This document shows, in pieces, positions 18,256 to 27,532 of a stretch of 64,000 nucleotides of DNA. The stretch's first letter is position 1. Every line of letters starts with the position of its first letter. Position numbers and translations under genes: made by a program. Origin of the DNA: Prevotellamassilia timonensis (lineage in GTDB: Bacteria > Bacteroidota > Bacteroidia > Bacteroidales > Bacteroidaceae). Under the pieces are notes generated by a model. That model made no database searches. It was not told the origin of the DNA and saw only the letters and a program-made list of their open reading frames with translations. Where the stretch lies: contig NZ_LT629839.1 of assembly GCF_900106785.1 (NCBI RefSeq), positions 100,042-164,041 of the forward strand. Direction: 5' to 3'.

Positions 18256-19080
18256 ATGACCACCATACAAGCCATCATCATGGGCCTCATACAAGGCCTC
18301 ACCGAGTACCTGCCCGTAAGCAGCAGCGGCCACCTCGCCATCGCATCAGCCCTCACCGGCGTCGACGGCGAAAGCAGCATGACCTTCACCATAGCCGTAC
18401 ACGTAGCCACCGTGCTCAGCACCATCGTCGTGTTAGGCCGTCAAATAGGACAAATCATAGTCGGCACATTCAGTCCCCTCGGCCCCGGCACAGGACTGCA
18501 GCGCCTCAATCCCAGCCAGCAGTACCTGCTCAACATCGTCATCTCCATGGTGCCCATAGGCATTGTCGGCGTATTCTTCAAGGACCAGGTCGAAGCCATC
18601 TTCGGTTCGGGCCTCACCATCGTAGGCATCTGCCTCCTCGTCACAGCCCTGTTGCTCACCTTCAGCTACCTGGCACGTCCGCGCCAGCGCCAGAGCATCA
18701 GCCCCCTCCACGCCTTCATCATAGGCATCAGCCAGGCCCTCGCCGTGCTCCCCGGTCTCAGCCGTTCGGGCACCACCATTGCCACCGGCCTCATGCTCGG
18801 CAACAACAAGGCAACCATGGCCCAGTTCTCATTCCTCATGGTCATACCCCCCATATTGGGTGAAGCACTGCTCGACGCCATCAAAATGATGAAGGGTGAA
18901 GCCATTGGCGGCGACATAGCCATGCTCCCCCTCATAGCCGGTTTCATAGCCGCTTTCATCTCGGGCTGCGCAGCCTGCAAGTGGATGATAGCACTCGTCA
19001 GCCGTGGCAAACTCATCTATTTTGCCTACTACTGTGCCATAGCAGGTGCCGCCACACTCATCTATAGCCTTGTGGGGTAA
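18256..19080 (+). CDS. uppP: Undecaprenyl-diphosphate phosphatase
   Basis: Recycles the lipid carrier for peptidoglycan and O-antigen synthesis by dephosphorylating undecaprenyl diphosphate at the periplasmic face. Its 274 residues carry about eight membrane helices. Both signature motifs are present: the Glu-rich [18 protein letters not shown] (about 14-31) and the Arg/Ser motif [17 protein letters not shown] (about 169-186). Loss of function would raise bacitracin sensitivity, as known for the BacA family. truB follows after 54 nt made of CTCCTCAACTTTT words. Confidence 0.95.
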   Translation: MTTIQAIIMGLIQGLTEYLPVSSSGHLAIASALTGVDGESSMTFTIAVHVATVLSTIVVLGRQIGQIIVGTFSPLGPGTGLQRLNPSQQYLLNIVISMVPIGIVGVFFKDQVEAIFGSGLTIVGICLLVTALLLTFSYLARPRQRQSISPLHAFIIGISQALAVLPGLSRSGTTIATGLMLGNNKATMAQFSFLMVIPPILGEALLDAIKMMKGEAIGGDIAMLPLIAGFIAAFISGCAACKWMIALVSRGKLIYFAYYCAIAGAATLIYSLVG

Positions 19081-19134
19081 CGGGTTAACTCCTCAACTTT
19101 TCAACTCCTCAACTCCTCAACTTTTCCCCCCCCC

Positions 19135-19980
19135 ATGTTCCCCACCCACTACCTGCTGCCCGACGCAGCCCTGCAAGCCCTCACCCCCGCAGAGCGTCAA
19201 GCCCTGCCCTGGGCCGGTTTGTCAGAGTTAAGAGCCTACATAGCCCAACCAGCGGCCTTCAACACCCCCGACGGCAATCCACCCTCGGGAGGCATAGTGC
19301 CACTCATCATGGCCTTTGACAAGCCCCTGCACCAAACCTCCTTCCAGCTTGTGGCACAAGTGCGCCGCACCCTCACCCGGGCCTTAGGCGGCCAGAAAGT
19401 CAAGATAGGCCATGCCGGCACCCTCGACCCCCTTGCCACAGGCGTCATGGTCATTTGCGTGGGGCGCGCCACCAAACTCATAGAGCAGATGCAAGCTGGC
19501 GAGAAAGAGTACACCGCCACCCTGCAATTAGGCGCCACCACCCCCAGCTACGACCTTGAGCACCCCGTCGACCAAACCTATCCCACGGCGCACATCACGC
19601 GTGAGGCCATAGAGCAAGCCCTCGAGCAGTTCCGCGGCCCCATCATGCAGGTGCCCCCGGCCTTCTCGGCCTGCAAGGTCAACGGCAAGCGCGCTTACGA
19701 CATGGCCCGTCAGGGCCAGCAAGTGGAGTTGCAGGCCAAACCCCTGCACATACACGAGCTCGAGCTTGTCAGCTTCGATGCCGCCACCATGCAGCTCGAC
19801 TTGCGCATAGTGTGCTCAAAGGGCACATACATTCGCGCCTTGGCGCGCGACATTGGCCAGGCCCTTGGCAGCGGTGCCCACCTCACGGCCTTGCGCCGCA
19901 CCCGCGTGGGCTACTTCACCGCCGCCCGCTGCTTCGACCCCAACCAACTGCCCGACGACCTGAAACAAGAGAAGAAATAA
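19135..19980 (+). CDS. truB: tRNA pseudouridine-55 synthase with N-terminal extension
   Basis: Makes pseudouridine 55 in the T-loop of tRNAs. The core is canonical: FDKPLHQTSFQLVAQVRRTL, then the catalytic-Asp motif KIGHAGTLDPLATGVMVI (about 98-115), LGATTPSYDLEHPVD, VPPAFSACKVNGKRAYDMAR and CSKGTYIRALARDIGQALG. About 58 residues precede the usual start region and do not look like any TruB domain (PTHYLLPDAALQALTPAERQ). The in-frame Met at about residue 59 (MAFDKP) could be the true start. Total length 281. Confidence 0.93.
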   Translation: MFPTHYLLPDAALQALTPAERQALPWAGLSELRAYIAQPAAFNTPDGNPPSGGIVPLIMAFDKPLHQTSFQLVAQVRRTLTRALGGQKVKIGHAGTLDPLATGVMVICVGRATKLIEQMQAGEKEYTATLQLGATTPSYDLEHPVDQTYPTAHITREAIEQALEQFRGPIMQVPPAFSACKVNGKRAYDMARQGQQVELQAKPLHIHELELVSFDAATMQLDLRIVCSKGTYIRALARDIGQALGSGAHLTALRRTRVGYFTAARCFDPNQLPDDLKQEKK

Positions 19981-20071
19981 ATAGGCTGGAGGCTCTAGAA
20001 AAACTAGAAACTCTAGAAAAGCTAGAAGCTCTACCCCCAGCCCCCCTCCTCGCAACTACCAACAGCAAGAT

Positions 20072-21124
20072 ATGAAACTCTCACAATTCAAGTTCAAGCT
20101 CCCGCAGGAGAGCATAGCCCAGTACCCTGCCCCCCACCGCGACGAATGCCGCATGATGGTGCTCCACCGCACCACAGGCGACATAGAACACCTCATGTTC
20201 AAAGACATACTCAGCTTTTACAGCCCCCACGACGTGTTCGTGTTCAACGACACAAAGGTGTTCCCCGCGCGACTCTACGGCAATAAGGAAAAAACCGGTG
20301 CACGCATCGAAGTGTTCCTGCTGCGCGAACTCAACCAGGAGCTGCGCTTGTGGGACGTGCTCGTCGACCCCGCACGCAAAATACGTATAGGCAACAAGCT
20401 CTACTTTGGCGACGACGACTCCATTGTGGCCGAAGTCATTGACAACACTACCAGCCGCGGACGCACACTGCGCTTCCTCTACGACGGCGACCACGACGAG
20501 TTCAAACGCTCGCTCTACGCCTTGGGCGAGGCGCCCATACCACGCTTTATAGGCCGCGAAAGCGAACCCGAGGACCTTGAACGCTTCCAGTGCATCTTTG
20601 CAAAGCACGAGGGCGCCGTCACTGCCCCTACGGCCGGTATGCACTTCTCACGCGAGATGCTCAAGCGCATGGAGATAAACGACATCGACCGCGCATTCAT
20701 CACCCTGCACTGTGGACTTGGCAACTTCCGCAACACCGATGTGGAGGACCTCACCAAGCACAAGATGGACTCTGAACAGATGTTTGTCGACACCCCATGC
20801 TGCGAACTTGTCAACCGTGCCAAGGACGAGGGACGCAAAGTGCTCGCCGTAGGCACCACCGTGCAGCGTGCCCTTGAGGCTGCTTGCAGCACCGACGGCC
20901 ACATCAAGGAGTATGAGGGCTGGACCAACAAGTTTATTTTCCCGCCTTACGATTTCACCGTGGCCGACAGCATGCTTGTCAATTTCCACTTGCCTTACTC
21001 CACGCTGCTCATGCTCACCACTGCCTTCGGTGGCTACGACTATACCATGCACGCCTACGATGAGGCACTCAAGCATGGCTACAAGTTCGGGCCGTTTGGC
21101 GATGCCATGCTGATAATTGACTGA
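20072..21124 (+). CDS. queA: S-adenosylmethionine:tRNA ribosyltransferase-isomerase
   Basis: Converts preQ1 in tRNA to epoxyqueuosine using the ribosyl part of SAM. It has 350 residues. Family motifs are [22 protein letters not shown] at the start, [14 protein letters not shown], the central [17 protein letters not shown] (about 188-204), [12 protein letters not shown], and the C-terminal [19 protein letters not shown] and [13 protein letters not shown]. Preceding TCTAGAA words (19985-20035) separate it from truB. A terminator follows at 21157. Confidence 0.96.
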   Translation: MKLSQFKFKLPQESIAQYPAPHRDECRMMVLHRTTGDIEHLMFKDILSFYSPHDVFVFNDTKVFPARLYGNKEKTGARIEVFLLRELNQELRLWDVLVDPARKIRIGNKLYFGDDDSIVAEVIDNTTSRGRTLRFLYDGDHDEFKRSLYALGEAPIPRFIGRESEPEDLERFQCIFAKHEGAVTAPTAGMHFSREMLKRMEINDIDRAFITLHCGLGNFRNTDVEDLTKHKMDSEQMFVDTPCCELVNRAKDEGRKVLAVGTTVQRALEAACSTDGHIKEYEGWTNKFIFPPYDFTVADSMLVNFHLPYSTLLMLTTAFGGYDYTMHAYDEALKHGYKFGPFGDAMLIID

Positions 21125-21156
21125 TGGCTGCTGACAGGCAGCTGATATGCTAATGG

Positions 21157-21207
21157 GCTGACGCCTTAGTGTTGCAAATAGTAACGCTAAGGCGTTAGCT
21201 CTTTTTT
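21157..21207 (+). terminator. Terminator after queA
   Basis: GCTGACGCCTTAGTGTT pairs with TAACGCTAAGGCGTTAGC, then TCTTTTTT. The stem words match the GCTGACGCCGTAGCG core of the palindromic elements. Confidence 0.85.
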
Positions 21208-21476
21208 ATTATTGGGCCTAATGTGCCTAATGTGCCCAATAGGCCCATTATGCCTATTACGCCTAATAGGCCTAATATGCCCAATATGCCCAATATGCTT
21301 AATATGCCCCCCTTACCGTATATATCTCAAAAATGTGCGGTAGCCTATGCCCAGCTGCGGTTCGGCAAAGTGGCGCCATACATACTTCAGGCTGCGGGCC
21401 TGGTTGCCAGGCTCATAGTGCGCCATGGCCAGACGGCGCGCCTCAGAGCGGCGCACCAAGGTAGAGTGGCGTACGG

Positions 21477-22292
21477 TCATGGCTGCAAGGCCCTCCGTAG
21501 CCCGGTAAACTTGTTGCCCTCCGCGGGGCACACCCACGAGTCCGACACACGTAGCAAGCCCTCGCTCTCGGCACGCACCACCGCCGGCAACTGCTGCACA
21601 CCTACCTCCACACACAGCGCCTCGCCACGCCCCGCCGCACTCACCATGGCCTCGGCACGCGTGCCAAGCAACTGCGCCACGCCACACACACGGCCCGCCG
21701 ACAAGGCTGCCGCCCGGAGCCACACCTTCAGCCCCACACGGCCCCCGTCGCGCTGCAAACGCAGATAATCCTCACGCGACACGGCATGGGCCGCACGCAA
21801 CCGGCGCTCCTCGCCATCGCGCCCAGCTGAGGCCTCGGCCTCAATGGCCTGCAACTCCTGGCGGCGCTGCTGCACAAACTCGTGGTGGAACGTCTGCCCC
21901 ACATTGCGTACATCGAAGGCAGCAAACGAACGGCCGTACACGCCAGCCTTGTAGCGTGCCAGGAAGAGCATCACCTCGGTAAGCTTGAACTCTGCCACGG
22001 TGCCCACAAACGAGCCTACAAAAGCCTCAATCTGTGCTGCGGCTGCCGAGGCGTCGCGGCTCTGCGATGTGAGGAACAGGTGCGTCACCTGCTCGTCGAG
22101 CCACATCACCGGGCAGCGTGGCCCGAAGAGCGGCGCCAAAGCCCCCACCGTGGGACACACCCACAGGTACGCCCGCCGTGCCGACTGCGCCACCACGCCC
22201 CAGTTGGCGGGCGAGTAGTTGCGCATCACCGCCTCAAAAGTCGGGTTCTTCAGCCCCCATGCTGGCGAAATACCGCATTTGGCGAGCTGCAT
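21477..22292 (-). CDS. Uncharacterised partner of the replication-type protein
   Basis: Not recognised by name. The segment KNPTFEAVMRNYSPANWGVV, then APLFGPRCPVMWLDEQVTHLFLTSQSRD...VAEFKLTEVMLFLARYKAGVYGRSFAAFDVRNVGQTFHHE, resembles the small Bacteroidales proteins that follow phage- or plasmid-type replication genes, with the FxLAxYKxGxYGxxxxxxD pattern. The rest is a charged helical region (VQQRRQELQAIEAEAS...). The start is uncertain: Met at 22292 overlaps the upstream gene by 59 nt, while a Met at 22523 would add a Ser/Asn-rich stretch that is likely the shadow of the neighbour's Gln repeats. The C-terminal part is Ala/Gly-rich. Confidence 0.55.
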   Translation of the reverse strand: MQLAKCGISPAWGLKNPTFEAVMRNYSPANWGVVAQSARRAYLWVCPTVGALAPLFGPRCPVMWLDEQVTHLFLTSQSRDASAAAAQIEAFVGSFVGTVAEFKLTEVMLFLARYKAGVYGRSFAAFDVRNVGQTFHHEFVQQRRQELQAIEAEASAGRDGEERRLRAAHAVSREDYLRLQRDGGRVGLKVWLRAAALSAGRVCGVAQLLGTRAEAMVSAAGRGEALCVEVGVQQLPAVVRAESEGLLRVSDSWVCPAEGNKFTGLRRALQP

Positions 22293-23448
22293 ACTGCTCG
22301 AGAGCTTCAGCGCAAGCGCCTGCCTTTGTAGCGCACTGCTGCCGCTGCCACAGGCTTGGCTGGGGGTGGTAACTGAATACCCTTGGCTGGGGCTGCTGGA
22401 GCTGGGGCTGCTGGAGCTGGGGCTGCTGGGGTTGTTGCAGAGGTTGCTGGAGTTGTTGTTGGGATTGTTGCTGTTGGAGTTCTGCCCCGTCGTGAGCGGG
22501 TTGCACTGCATAGGAATGTTCATGGTTATTGGCACAGTTTGGTTCGGTAAAAAGGTTAGTTTGATTGATAGCGGCCATCGCGGCCGGTTGTTGGTATTGC
22601 AGTTCGCGTCGCTGCCAGTTGCGTGCAGCGGCCTGCCATGAGCGCATGGGGTTTCGTCCCACCTTCCAGCCATTAGCCTCGTAGTAGTCCACAAAGCGCT
22701 GCGCATCGACCAGCTGCAGGCCCTGTGTGCGGCAGAAGTTCTCCACCTCCCACACGGTGGGCCGCTGCATGGGTGGCGTTCGGCGGCGGGTTGCGGGCTT
22801 GGGGGCTGCGGGTTCTGCCTTGGTCTCTGCTGCGAGTTCGCTTACTGCGGGTTCGATGCTTGCGGGCTTGATGCTTGCGGCCTTGGTCTCTGCTGCCACT
22901 TCGACAACCTCGGCTGCTGCTGCCTCGGGCACTGCTACCACCTCGGCCACTTGGCTCACCTCAGCTTCAGCCACCTCACCCTCAGCTTGGGCGTGGGGCG
23001 TGGTGTCACACACCACACTACTCTCTACACTCTTCTTTGTAATCTTCTTCTTTGTAATCTTATTCTTATTGTGTGCAGTAGGTGTGTGGTAAGGTGTGTG
23101 GTAAATTTCAGTATCGTCCTTCGTAACGTCTTGATACACAGTTATTAAGGAACAAGTAGGTGTGTTGTAGAGATGTATAGTACCTTTGTTGCAAAGGCTG
23201 TCAATAAAGTGGCGCACCTTGTAGCGCGACCACTCCCACCTTTGGCCCAGATATGCTTGTGTGGCAGCAATTTGTCCGCTGCGCACCGTCACTTTTGCTC
23301 CACCCACTTCTCTTTCAGTTGGTTCGGAGCCATAGTAGGCCATTTGTAGCAAGTCGAGGTATGCCTCGCTCTGCGTAAAAACTCGTTTGCGCCGCCACTG
23401 AGCAGTGTCAAAAAAATCGCGCGGCACGGATACATAGCCGTTGTTCAT
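22234..23448 (-). CDS. Phage/plasmid-type replication protein
   Basis: Probable replisome-organiser or helicase-loader-like DNA-binding protein, 404 residues from ATG 23448. The N-terminal winged-helix-like part (YVSVPRDFFDTAQWRRKRVF...EAYLDLLQMAYYG, then YKVRHFIDSLCNKGTI) is followed by a long Ala/Glu/Val linker with near-repeats (EVAAETKAASIKPASIEPA). Next comes a C-terminal loader-type segment, PTVWEVENFCRTQGLQLV...RFVDYYEANGWKVGRNPMRSWQAAARNWQRRE. It ends in a Gln/Pro tract (QQQSQQQLQQPLQQP). Such genes occur on Bacteroidales mobile elements. The frame is open 28 codons further upstream, but NNGYVSVPRDFF is the typical N-terminus. Confidence 0.7.
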   Translation of the reverse strand: MNNGYVSVPRDFFDTAQWRRKRVFTQSEAYLDLLQMAYYGSEPTEREVGGAKVTVRSGQIAATQAYLGQRWEWSRYKVRHFIDSLCNKGTIHLYNTPTCSLITVYQDVTKDDTEIYHTPYHTPTAHNKNKITKKKITKKSVESSVVCDTTPHAQAEGEVAEAEVSQVAEVVAVPEAAAAEVVEVAAETKAASIKPASIEPAVSELAAETKAEPAAPKPATRRRTPPMQRPTVWEVENFCRTQGLQLVDAQRFVDYYEANGWKVGRNPMRSWQAAARNWQRRELQYQQPAAMAAINQTNLFTEPNCANNHEHSYAVQPAHDGAELQQQQSQQQLQQPLQQPQQPQLQQPQLQQPQPRVFSYHPQPSLWQRQQCATKAGACAEALEQYAARQMRYFASMGAEEPDF

Positions 23449-24111
23449 GGTAAAATTTGGTTTTATGGTTATGTTGTAAGGTCTTGTATGCCCCTCTGCG
23501 GGGGCTGTATACCAAAATGGGGAGGCCGTCACGCCTCCCCGAGTACTTGTGTGTCGGGTTCCGAAAAAAGGAAGTGCTTACCCGATATACAATTTGGCCT
23601 TTCGGCCCGGCACACTAAGTAACATACAATTTGGTTGCGTTTTGTATCTAATACCGATGCAAATGTAATACGCTTTTTCCAATTTTCCAAATCGGCAAAA
23701 TTGGGCTTTTTTGCGTGTCAAAATATGACACTCCAAAAATCTGAAATGTTAAATTCGTGACGTAAATCGTTGAAAATCAGTATCTGCTTTTTGAGCCTCG
23801 AAGTCCCGTATTTATCTAAATGGTTGTTAATTTTCGGGGTAAAAAGGTGGTTGTTTTTTATTGTTTATTAAGAAAACGCGGCTCGTGCTGAGGCGGTGGT
23901 GTGGTGGGGGGGGGTGTTGGTTGTGGGTGGCTGGGCAGTTATTGTTTTATTGCTGCTTTGATGGTTTTTCATGGCTGCGTGCAGGTTTTGGCGCATGGCG
24001 TGCAGTGGGGCAAAAAACGCAATAATTCTGCACACAATATACAGAAGTGTGCAATAAGGTATGTGATGTTGTTAAACTTTCTTGCATATATGCATTTTTG
24101 TGGTGCGAGGG

Positions 24112-24143
24112 CTTGCATTTTTCTGAAAAGGCCGTATCTTTGC
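24112..24143 (+). promoter_or_regulatory. Promoter of putative small RNA
   Basis: A TTG at 24112-24114 is followed by about 20 nt and then TATCTTTG at about 24136-24143, a near-perfect Bacteroidota -33/-7 pair with no protein frame downstream. Confidence 0.65.
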
Positions 24144-24149
24144 ATCGTG

Positions 24150-24212
24150 TTTTTCATAGTATTAGATTTAAGGTTAACAAGGTTGGGATACAGTGGTATC
24201 CCATTTTTTTTG
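24150..24212 (+). ncRNA. Putative 60-70 nt small RNA
   Basis: A strong promoter (24112-24143) is followed after about 60 nt by an intrinsic terminator: GGGATAC-AGTG-GTATCCC (24185-24202), then ATTTTTTTT. The transcript in between (TTAGATTTAAGGTTAACAAG) contains no plausible coding frame. The layout is that of a short independent RNA. I cannot assign it to an Rfam family. Transcription start is assumed about 7 nt after the -7 box. Confidence 0.5.
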
Positions 24213-24560
24213 TCCCTATGTCAAGATGCCCCCGTTGCGTGAGGCTTGAAAGACACATGTGCCACCCCGTAAATTTATTTGCTCCGAAAGATTTTTTGCC
24301 CTGCCGTTGTTGGTGGGGGACATGGCTTGTATCTTTCTTCTCTTTTCTTCTCTTTTTTTCTTCTCATTTTTCCGACGCGAGACGCGTCGCCCCCATTAGA
24401 GGTAGCGTTTGGTGGTAGCGTTTGGTGGTAGCGTTTGGTGTTAGCGTTTGGTGTTAGAAGAAACGCAAGCTCTAATGGGGGCGACGCGTCTCGCGTCGGG
24501 ATAGAGAAAGGAGAGAAAGGAGAGATAGTAGAGAAAGAAAGTGTGCTCGCGCTATGAGTT

Positions 24561-25763
24561 TCACACGCGCTCGCACAGCAGCAGGGTGTGGGTGCCGTCG
24601 GCCAGTGTGGTGGCAAAGATGTAGTAAGGGCCGCCGTCGCGGAGTTTGAGCCTTTTGCGTAGGGAGTCGACAGAGGCGGGAAAATTGCGCACGGCAAGGT
24701 TGGCCTGCGTGGTGACGCTGCGCAGCGCCTTGAGTTGCGCCTTGCCAAAGGTGTAGGTGGCCCGGAGCTCGAAGGTGCGGCCCTGGAACTCGGGCACGAG
24801 GTGGCTGGCGGTGTAAAGGTGGGTGTTGGTGTGCAACTTTTGCAGCTGGTAGTGCAGGGCGGTGGTTTTGAAAGCACCCGCCTTCATGATGGCCGGTCCC
24901 GGCTCGTAGATGTAGCGCAGCGGCTGCGCGGCAATGGGCGGTGTGGCTTCCGCCTCGGTTTGCGGGGTGAAGGTGAGAGAGCCGCTGATTGTGCCGTCGG
25001 GCAGGAGACTGGTGGCTGTGATGAGCGGATTGGTGCCGCCCTGGGCCTTGGCCTGGCGTGTGATGACGAGCAGGAGGTCCTTGCACTCGCCGGCGGTGGC
25101 CACGATGTGCACCTGGCTGACGCAGCCGAGGGCGCGCACGGCGGCTGCTATGTCGAGCATGGTGGATAGTTTGACCACTACCACGGGGGCTGCTTTGAGC
25201 ATGCTTGGCGCGAGGGTTATGATGTCGGGCTGGCAGTCCTCAATGAGCACTGTTTTGCGGCCTGTGGCGGAGCGCCTTGCGGGGTCGATGAATATGAGGC
25301 TTGCGCTGTCGGGTGCGAGCTGTGTGAGGTGTTGTGTGGCGTCGGCATTGACGATGTGTGCTTGTGGCAGTGCGAGGAGTGGCAGGTTGTGTGCTGCGAG
25401 CTGGCAGAGCTGTGGTTGCTGCTCTACGTAGGTGGCTTGTGCAAAGAGTGGTGCCATGAATGAGAAGTCTACGCCGAGTCCGCCGGTGAGGTCGACGAGG
25501 TGTTGCCTTTGTGCGGGGAGGGGCAGCAGTTGCTCTACAAGGCTGGCTTTGTACTGTGCTGCGGGTTGCCCGGAGCATTGCTCGAGGGCGAGTCGGGGTG
25601 GGTACTCTATGCCGGGGGTTTGTGCCCAGAGTGGCACTTTGGTGGCCATGCGGCGGCGGCCTTCTTCTTGCTGGAGTATGTGTGCTGCGTTGGGCACGTG
25701 GTTGGCGGCAAGGTGAAGGGCCAGGCGGTCGAGTGGGAGGGTGGTGATGGGGTTGTTGGGCAT
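24561..25763 (-). CDS. THUMP-like class I SAM methyltransferase
   Basis: Predicted nucleic-acid methyltransferase, 400 residues from ATG 25763. The SAM-binding motif HLVDLTGGLGVDFSFMAPLF lies at about 95-114, then TYVEQQPQLCQLAAHN (acidic ribose-binding Glu) and the catalytic-type loop SLIFIDPARRSATGRKTVLIEDCQPD (about 165-190). The C-terminal THUMP-like domain has RTFELRATYTFGKAQLKAL and ANLAVRNFPASVDSLRKRLKLRDGG. The substrate is not known for this Bacteroidota family. The frame stays open upstream, but that part encodes only the GGCATAATAGGC repeats (AYYAYYAH), so the later ATG is chosen. Confidence 0.85.
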   Translation of the reverse strand: MPNNPITTLPLDRLALHLAANHVPNAAHILQQEEGRRRMATKVPLWAQTPGIEYPPRLALEQCSGQPAAQYKASLVEQLLPLPAQRQHLVDLTGGLGVDFSFMAPLFAQATYVEQQPQLCQLAAHNLPLLALPQAHIVNADATQHLTQLAPDSASLIFIDPARRSATGRKTVLIEDCQPDIITLAPSMLKAAPVVVVKLSTMLDIAAAVRALGCVSQVHIVATAGECKDLLLVITRQAKAQGGTNPLITATSLLPDGTISGSLTFTPQTEAEATPPIAAQPLRYIYEPGPAIMKAGAFKTTALHYQLQKLHTNTHLYTASHLVPEFQGRTFELRATYTFGKAQLKALRSVTTQANLAVRNFPASVDSLRKRLKLRDGGPYYIFATTLADGTHTLLLCERV

Positions 25764-25789
25764 GGGGATGGGCTTAATGGGGGATATTG

Positions 25790-25990
25790 GGCTTAATGGG
25801 CATAATAGGCGATGGGCATAATAGGCATAATAGGCATAATAGGCGATAGGCATATTAGGCATAATATTAGGCGATAGGCATATTAGGCTTAATAGGCATA
25901 TTAGGCATAATATTGGGCGGGGGGCATATTAGGCGAGCGCTTGCTTGATGGGCGCTTGCCTAATGACAATAGGCATAACAGGCTTGCTTG
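25790..25990. repeat. Reiterated GGCATAATAGGC words
   Basis: GGCATAATAGGCGATAGGCATATTAGGC-type words fill the spacer between the methyltransferase and argH. Related arrays are at 27410-27525, 28975-29025, 32680-33064 and 34405-34570. Confidence 0.8.
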
Positions 25991-26033
25991 GTGGCTTGCT
26001 TATTATGCCTATTGTGTTAAGTTTGGTGGGGTG

Positions 26034-27377
26034 TTATTTGGCTGGTTCGTTGAGCAGGCTGGCTATGGCTGCGTCGACCTTGGCAAAGTCGATGCGGGCG
26101 AGCGTGTTGCTCATGAGCTGGGCTATGCGGTCGTTGCACAGGTTGCCAATGCTGCCGGCGTGGGTGTGGTGAATGTTTTTGTCGGGGTGGAACTGGCCGG
26201 CTTCGATTTCGAGGCCTACCTTTTTGTAGGCGTCGCGGAAGGGGGTGCCGGAGGCTGCCAGACGGTTGACCTCCTCGACAGAGAACATGGGGTCGTAGCG
26301 CGGATCGTCGGTGATGTGCTCGTTGACCTTGATGCGCTCGATGATGTAGGTGGTCATGTGCAGACAGTCGATGAGGCGGTCGAAGGCGGGGAGGAAGGCC
26401 TCCTTGAGCTCTTGCAGGTCGCGGAAGTAGCCCGAGGGCAGATTGTTCATGATGAGTGTCATCTCCTGTGGCAGGGCCTGCAGGCGGTTCATGCGGGCAC
26501 GTATGAGTTCGAACACGTCGGGGTTCTTTTTGTGCGGCATGATGCTTGAACCTGTGGTGCATTCGTCGGGGAGCTTGATAAAGCCAAAGTTTTGTGAGTT
26601 GAACATGCAGGCGTCGAAGGCGAGTTTTGCCACTGTGCCTGCCACTGAGGCGAGTGCGTAGGCCACGTTGCGCTCCATTTTGCCGCGTCCCATTTGTGCG
26701 TACACCACGTTATAGTCCATGGAGTCGAAGCCGAGCAGTGTGGTGGTCATTTGCCGGTTGAGGGGGAATGATGAGCCGTATCCGGCTGCCGAGCCGAGCG
26801 GGTTGCGGTTGGTGAGTCGCCATGCGGCTTCGAGGTAGAGCATGTCGTCGGCCAGGCTTTCGGCGTAGGCTCCGAGCCATAGTCCGAAGCTTGAGGGCAT
26901 GGCCACTTGCAGGTGGGTGTAGCCCGGCATGATGATGTGTTTGTAGCGTTCGCTCTGCTTTTGGAGTTCGTCGAAGAGTTGTTTTACGGCCTCGATGACT
27001 TGTTGGAGTTTGTGGCGTGTGTAGAGTTTGAGGTCGACGAGCACTTGGTCGTTGCGTGAGCGTCCGGAGTGTATTTTTTTGCCCATGTCGCCGAGTTTGC
27101 GTGTGAGCATGAGTTCTACTTGTGAGTGCACGTCTTCAATGCCGTCTTCGATGACGAATTGTCCGTTTTGTGTGGTGTGGTAGATGTGGCGCAGTTCGTT
27201 GAGCAGTGGCTGGAGTTCGTTGTCGGCAATGAGGTTGATGCTGTGGAGCATGGTGACGTGTGCCATGGAACCGAGCACGTCGTAGGGTGCGAGGTAGAGG
27301 TCGAGCTCGCGGTCGTGGCCTACGGTGAAGCGGTCGATTTCTTCGAGTGGTTGTGTTGATTTTTCCCAGAGTTTCAT
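26034..27377 (-). CDS. argH: Argininosuccinate lyase
   Basis: Last step of arginine synthesis: argininosuccinate to arginine and fumarate. Its 447 residues belong to the fumarase/aspartase superfamily. The family signature is GSSIMPHKKNPDVFELIRAR (about 268-287). Other conserved segments are HSGRSRNDQVLVDLKLYTRH (about 101-120), PGYTHLQVAMPSSFGLWLGAY with the catalytic His, and LGSAAGYGSSFPLNR. The start MKLWEKSTQPLEEIDRFTVG is the normal N-terminus. No other arginine genes are nearby. Confidence 0.96.
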   Translation of the reverse strand: MKLWEKSTQPLEEIDRFTVGHDRELDLYLAPYDVLGSMAHVTMLHSINLIADNELQPLLNELRHIYHTTQNGQFVIEDGIEDVHSQVELMLTRKLGDMGKKIHSGRSRNDQVLVDLKLYTRHKLQQVIEAVKQLFDELQKQSERYKHIIMPGYTHLQVAMPSSFGLWLGAYAESLADDMLYLEAAWRLTNRNPLGSAAGYGSSFPLNRQMTTTLLGFDSMDYNVVYAQMGRGKMERNVAYALASVAGTVAKLAFDACMFNSQNFGFIKLPDECTTGSSIMPHKKNPDVFELIRARMNRLQALPQEMTLIMNNLPSGYFRDLQELKEAFLPAFDRLIDCLHMTTYIIERIKVNEHITDDPRYDPMFSVEEVNRLAASGTPFRDAYKKVGLEIEAGQFHPDKNIHHTHAGSIGNLCNDRIAQLMSNTLARIDFAKVDAAIASLLNEPAK

Positions 27378-27532
27378 AGTTGGATGTTGATTGGGTTATT
27401 GGGGGGGGTGGGCATATTGGGCTTGATAGGCATATTAGGCTTGATAGGCTTATTAGGCTTGATAGGCATATTAGGCTCAATAGGCATATTAGGCTTGATA
27501 GGCATATTAGGCTCAATGGGCTTGTGTGTGCC

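Larger units (their letters stand above)
23449..24560. other. Gene-poor region upstream of the replication-type gene
   Basis: No credible protein gene is seen. Contents are a perfect hairpin GGGGAGGC-CGTCAC-GCCTCCCC at 23519-23540 in the leader of the replication-type gene, an AT-rich stretch (23640-23880), the small-RNA unit at 24112-24212, and an inverted pair of CGACGCG hairpin units (24372-24401 reverse, 24469-24499 forward) around reiterated GTAGCGTTTGGTG words. Confidence 0.7.

Noticed and set aside
20081..20644. 187-codon - strand frame over queA
   Set aside because: Antisense to a complete queA gene and lacking any domain.
23901..24242. 113-codon frame over the small-RNA unit
   Set aside because: Low-complexity start, no family features, and it runs across a promoter and terminator.
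25764..25862. Longer N-terminus for the THUMP-like methyltransferase
   Set aside because: The extra codons only translate the GGCATAATAGGC repeats (AYYAYYAH), so ATG 25763 is preferred.
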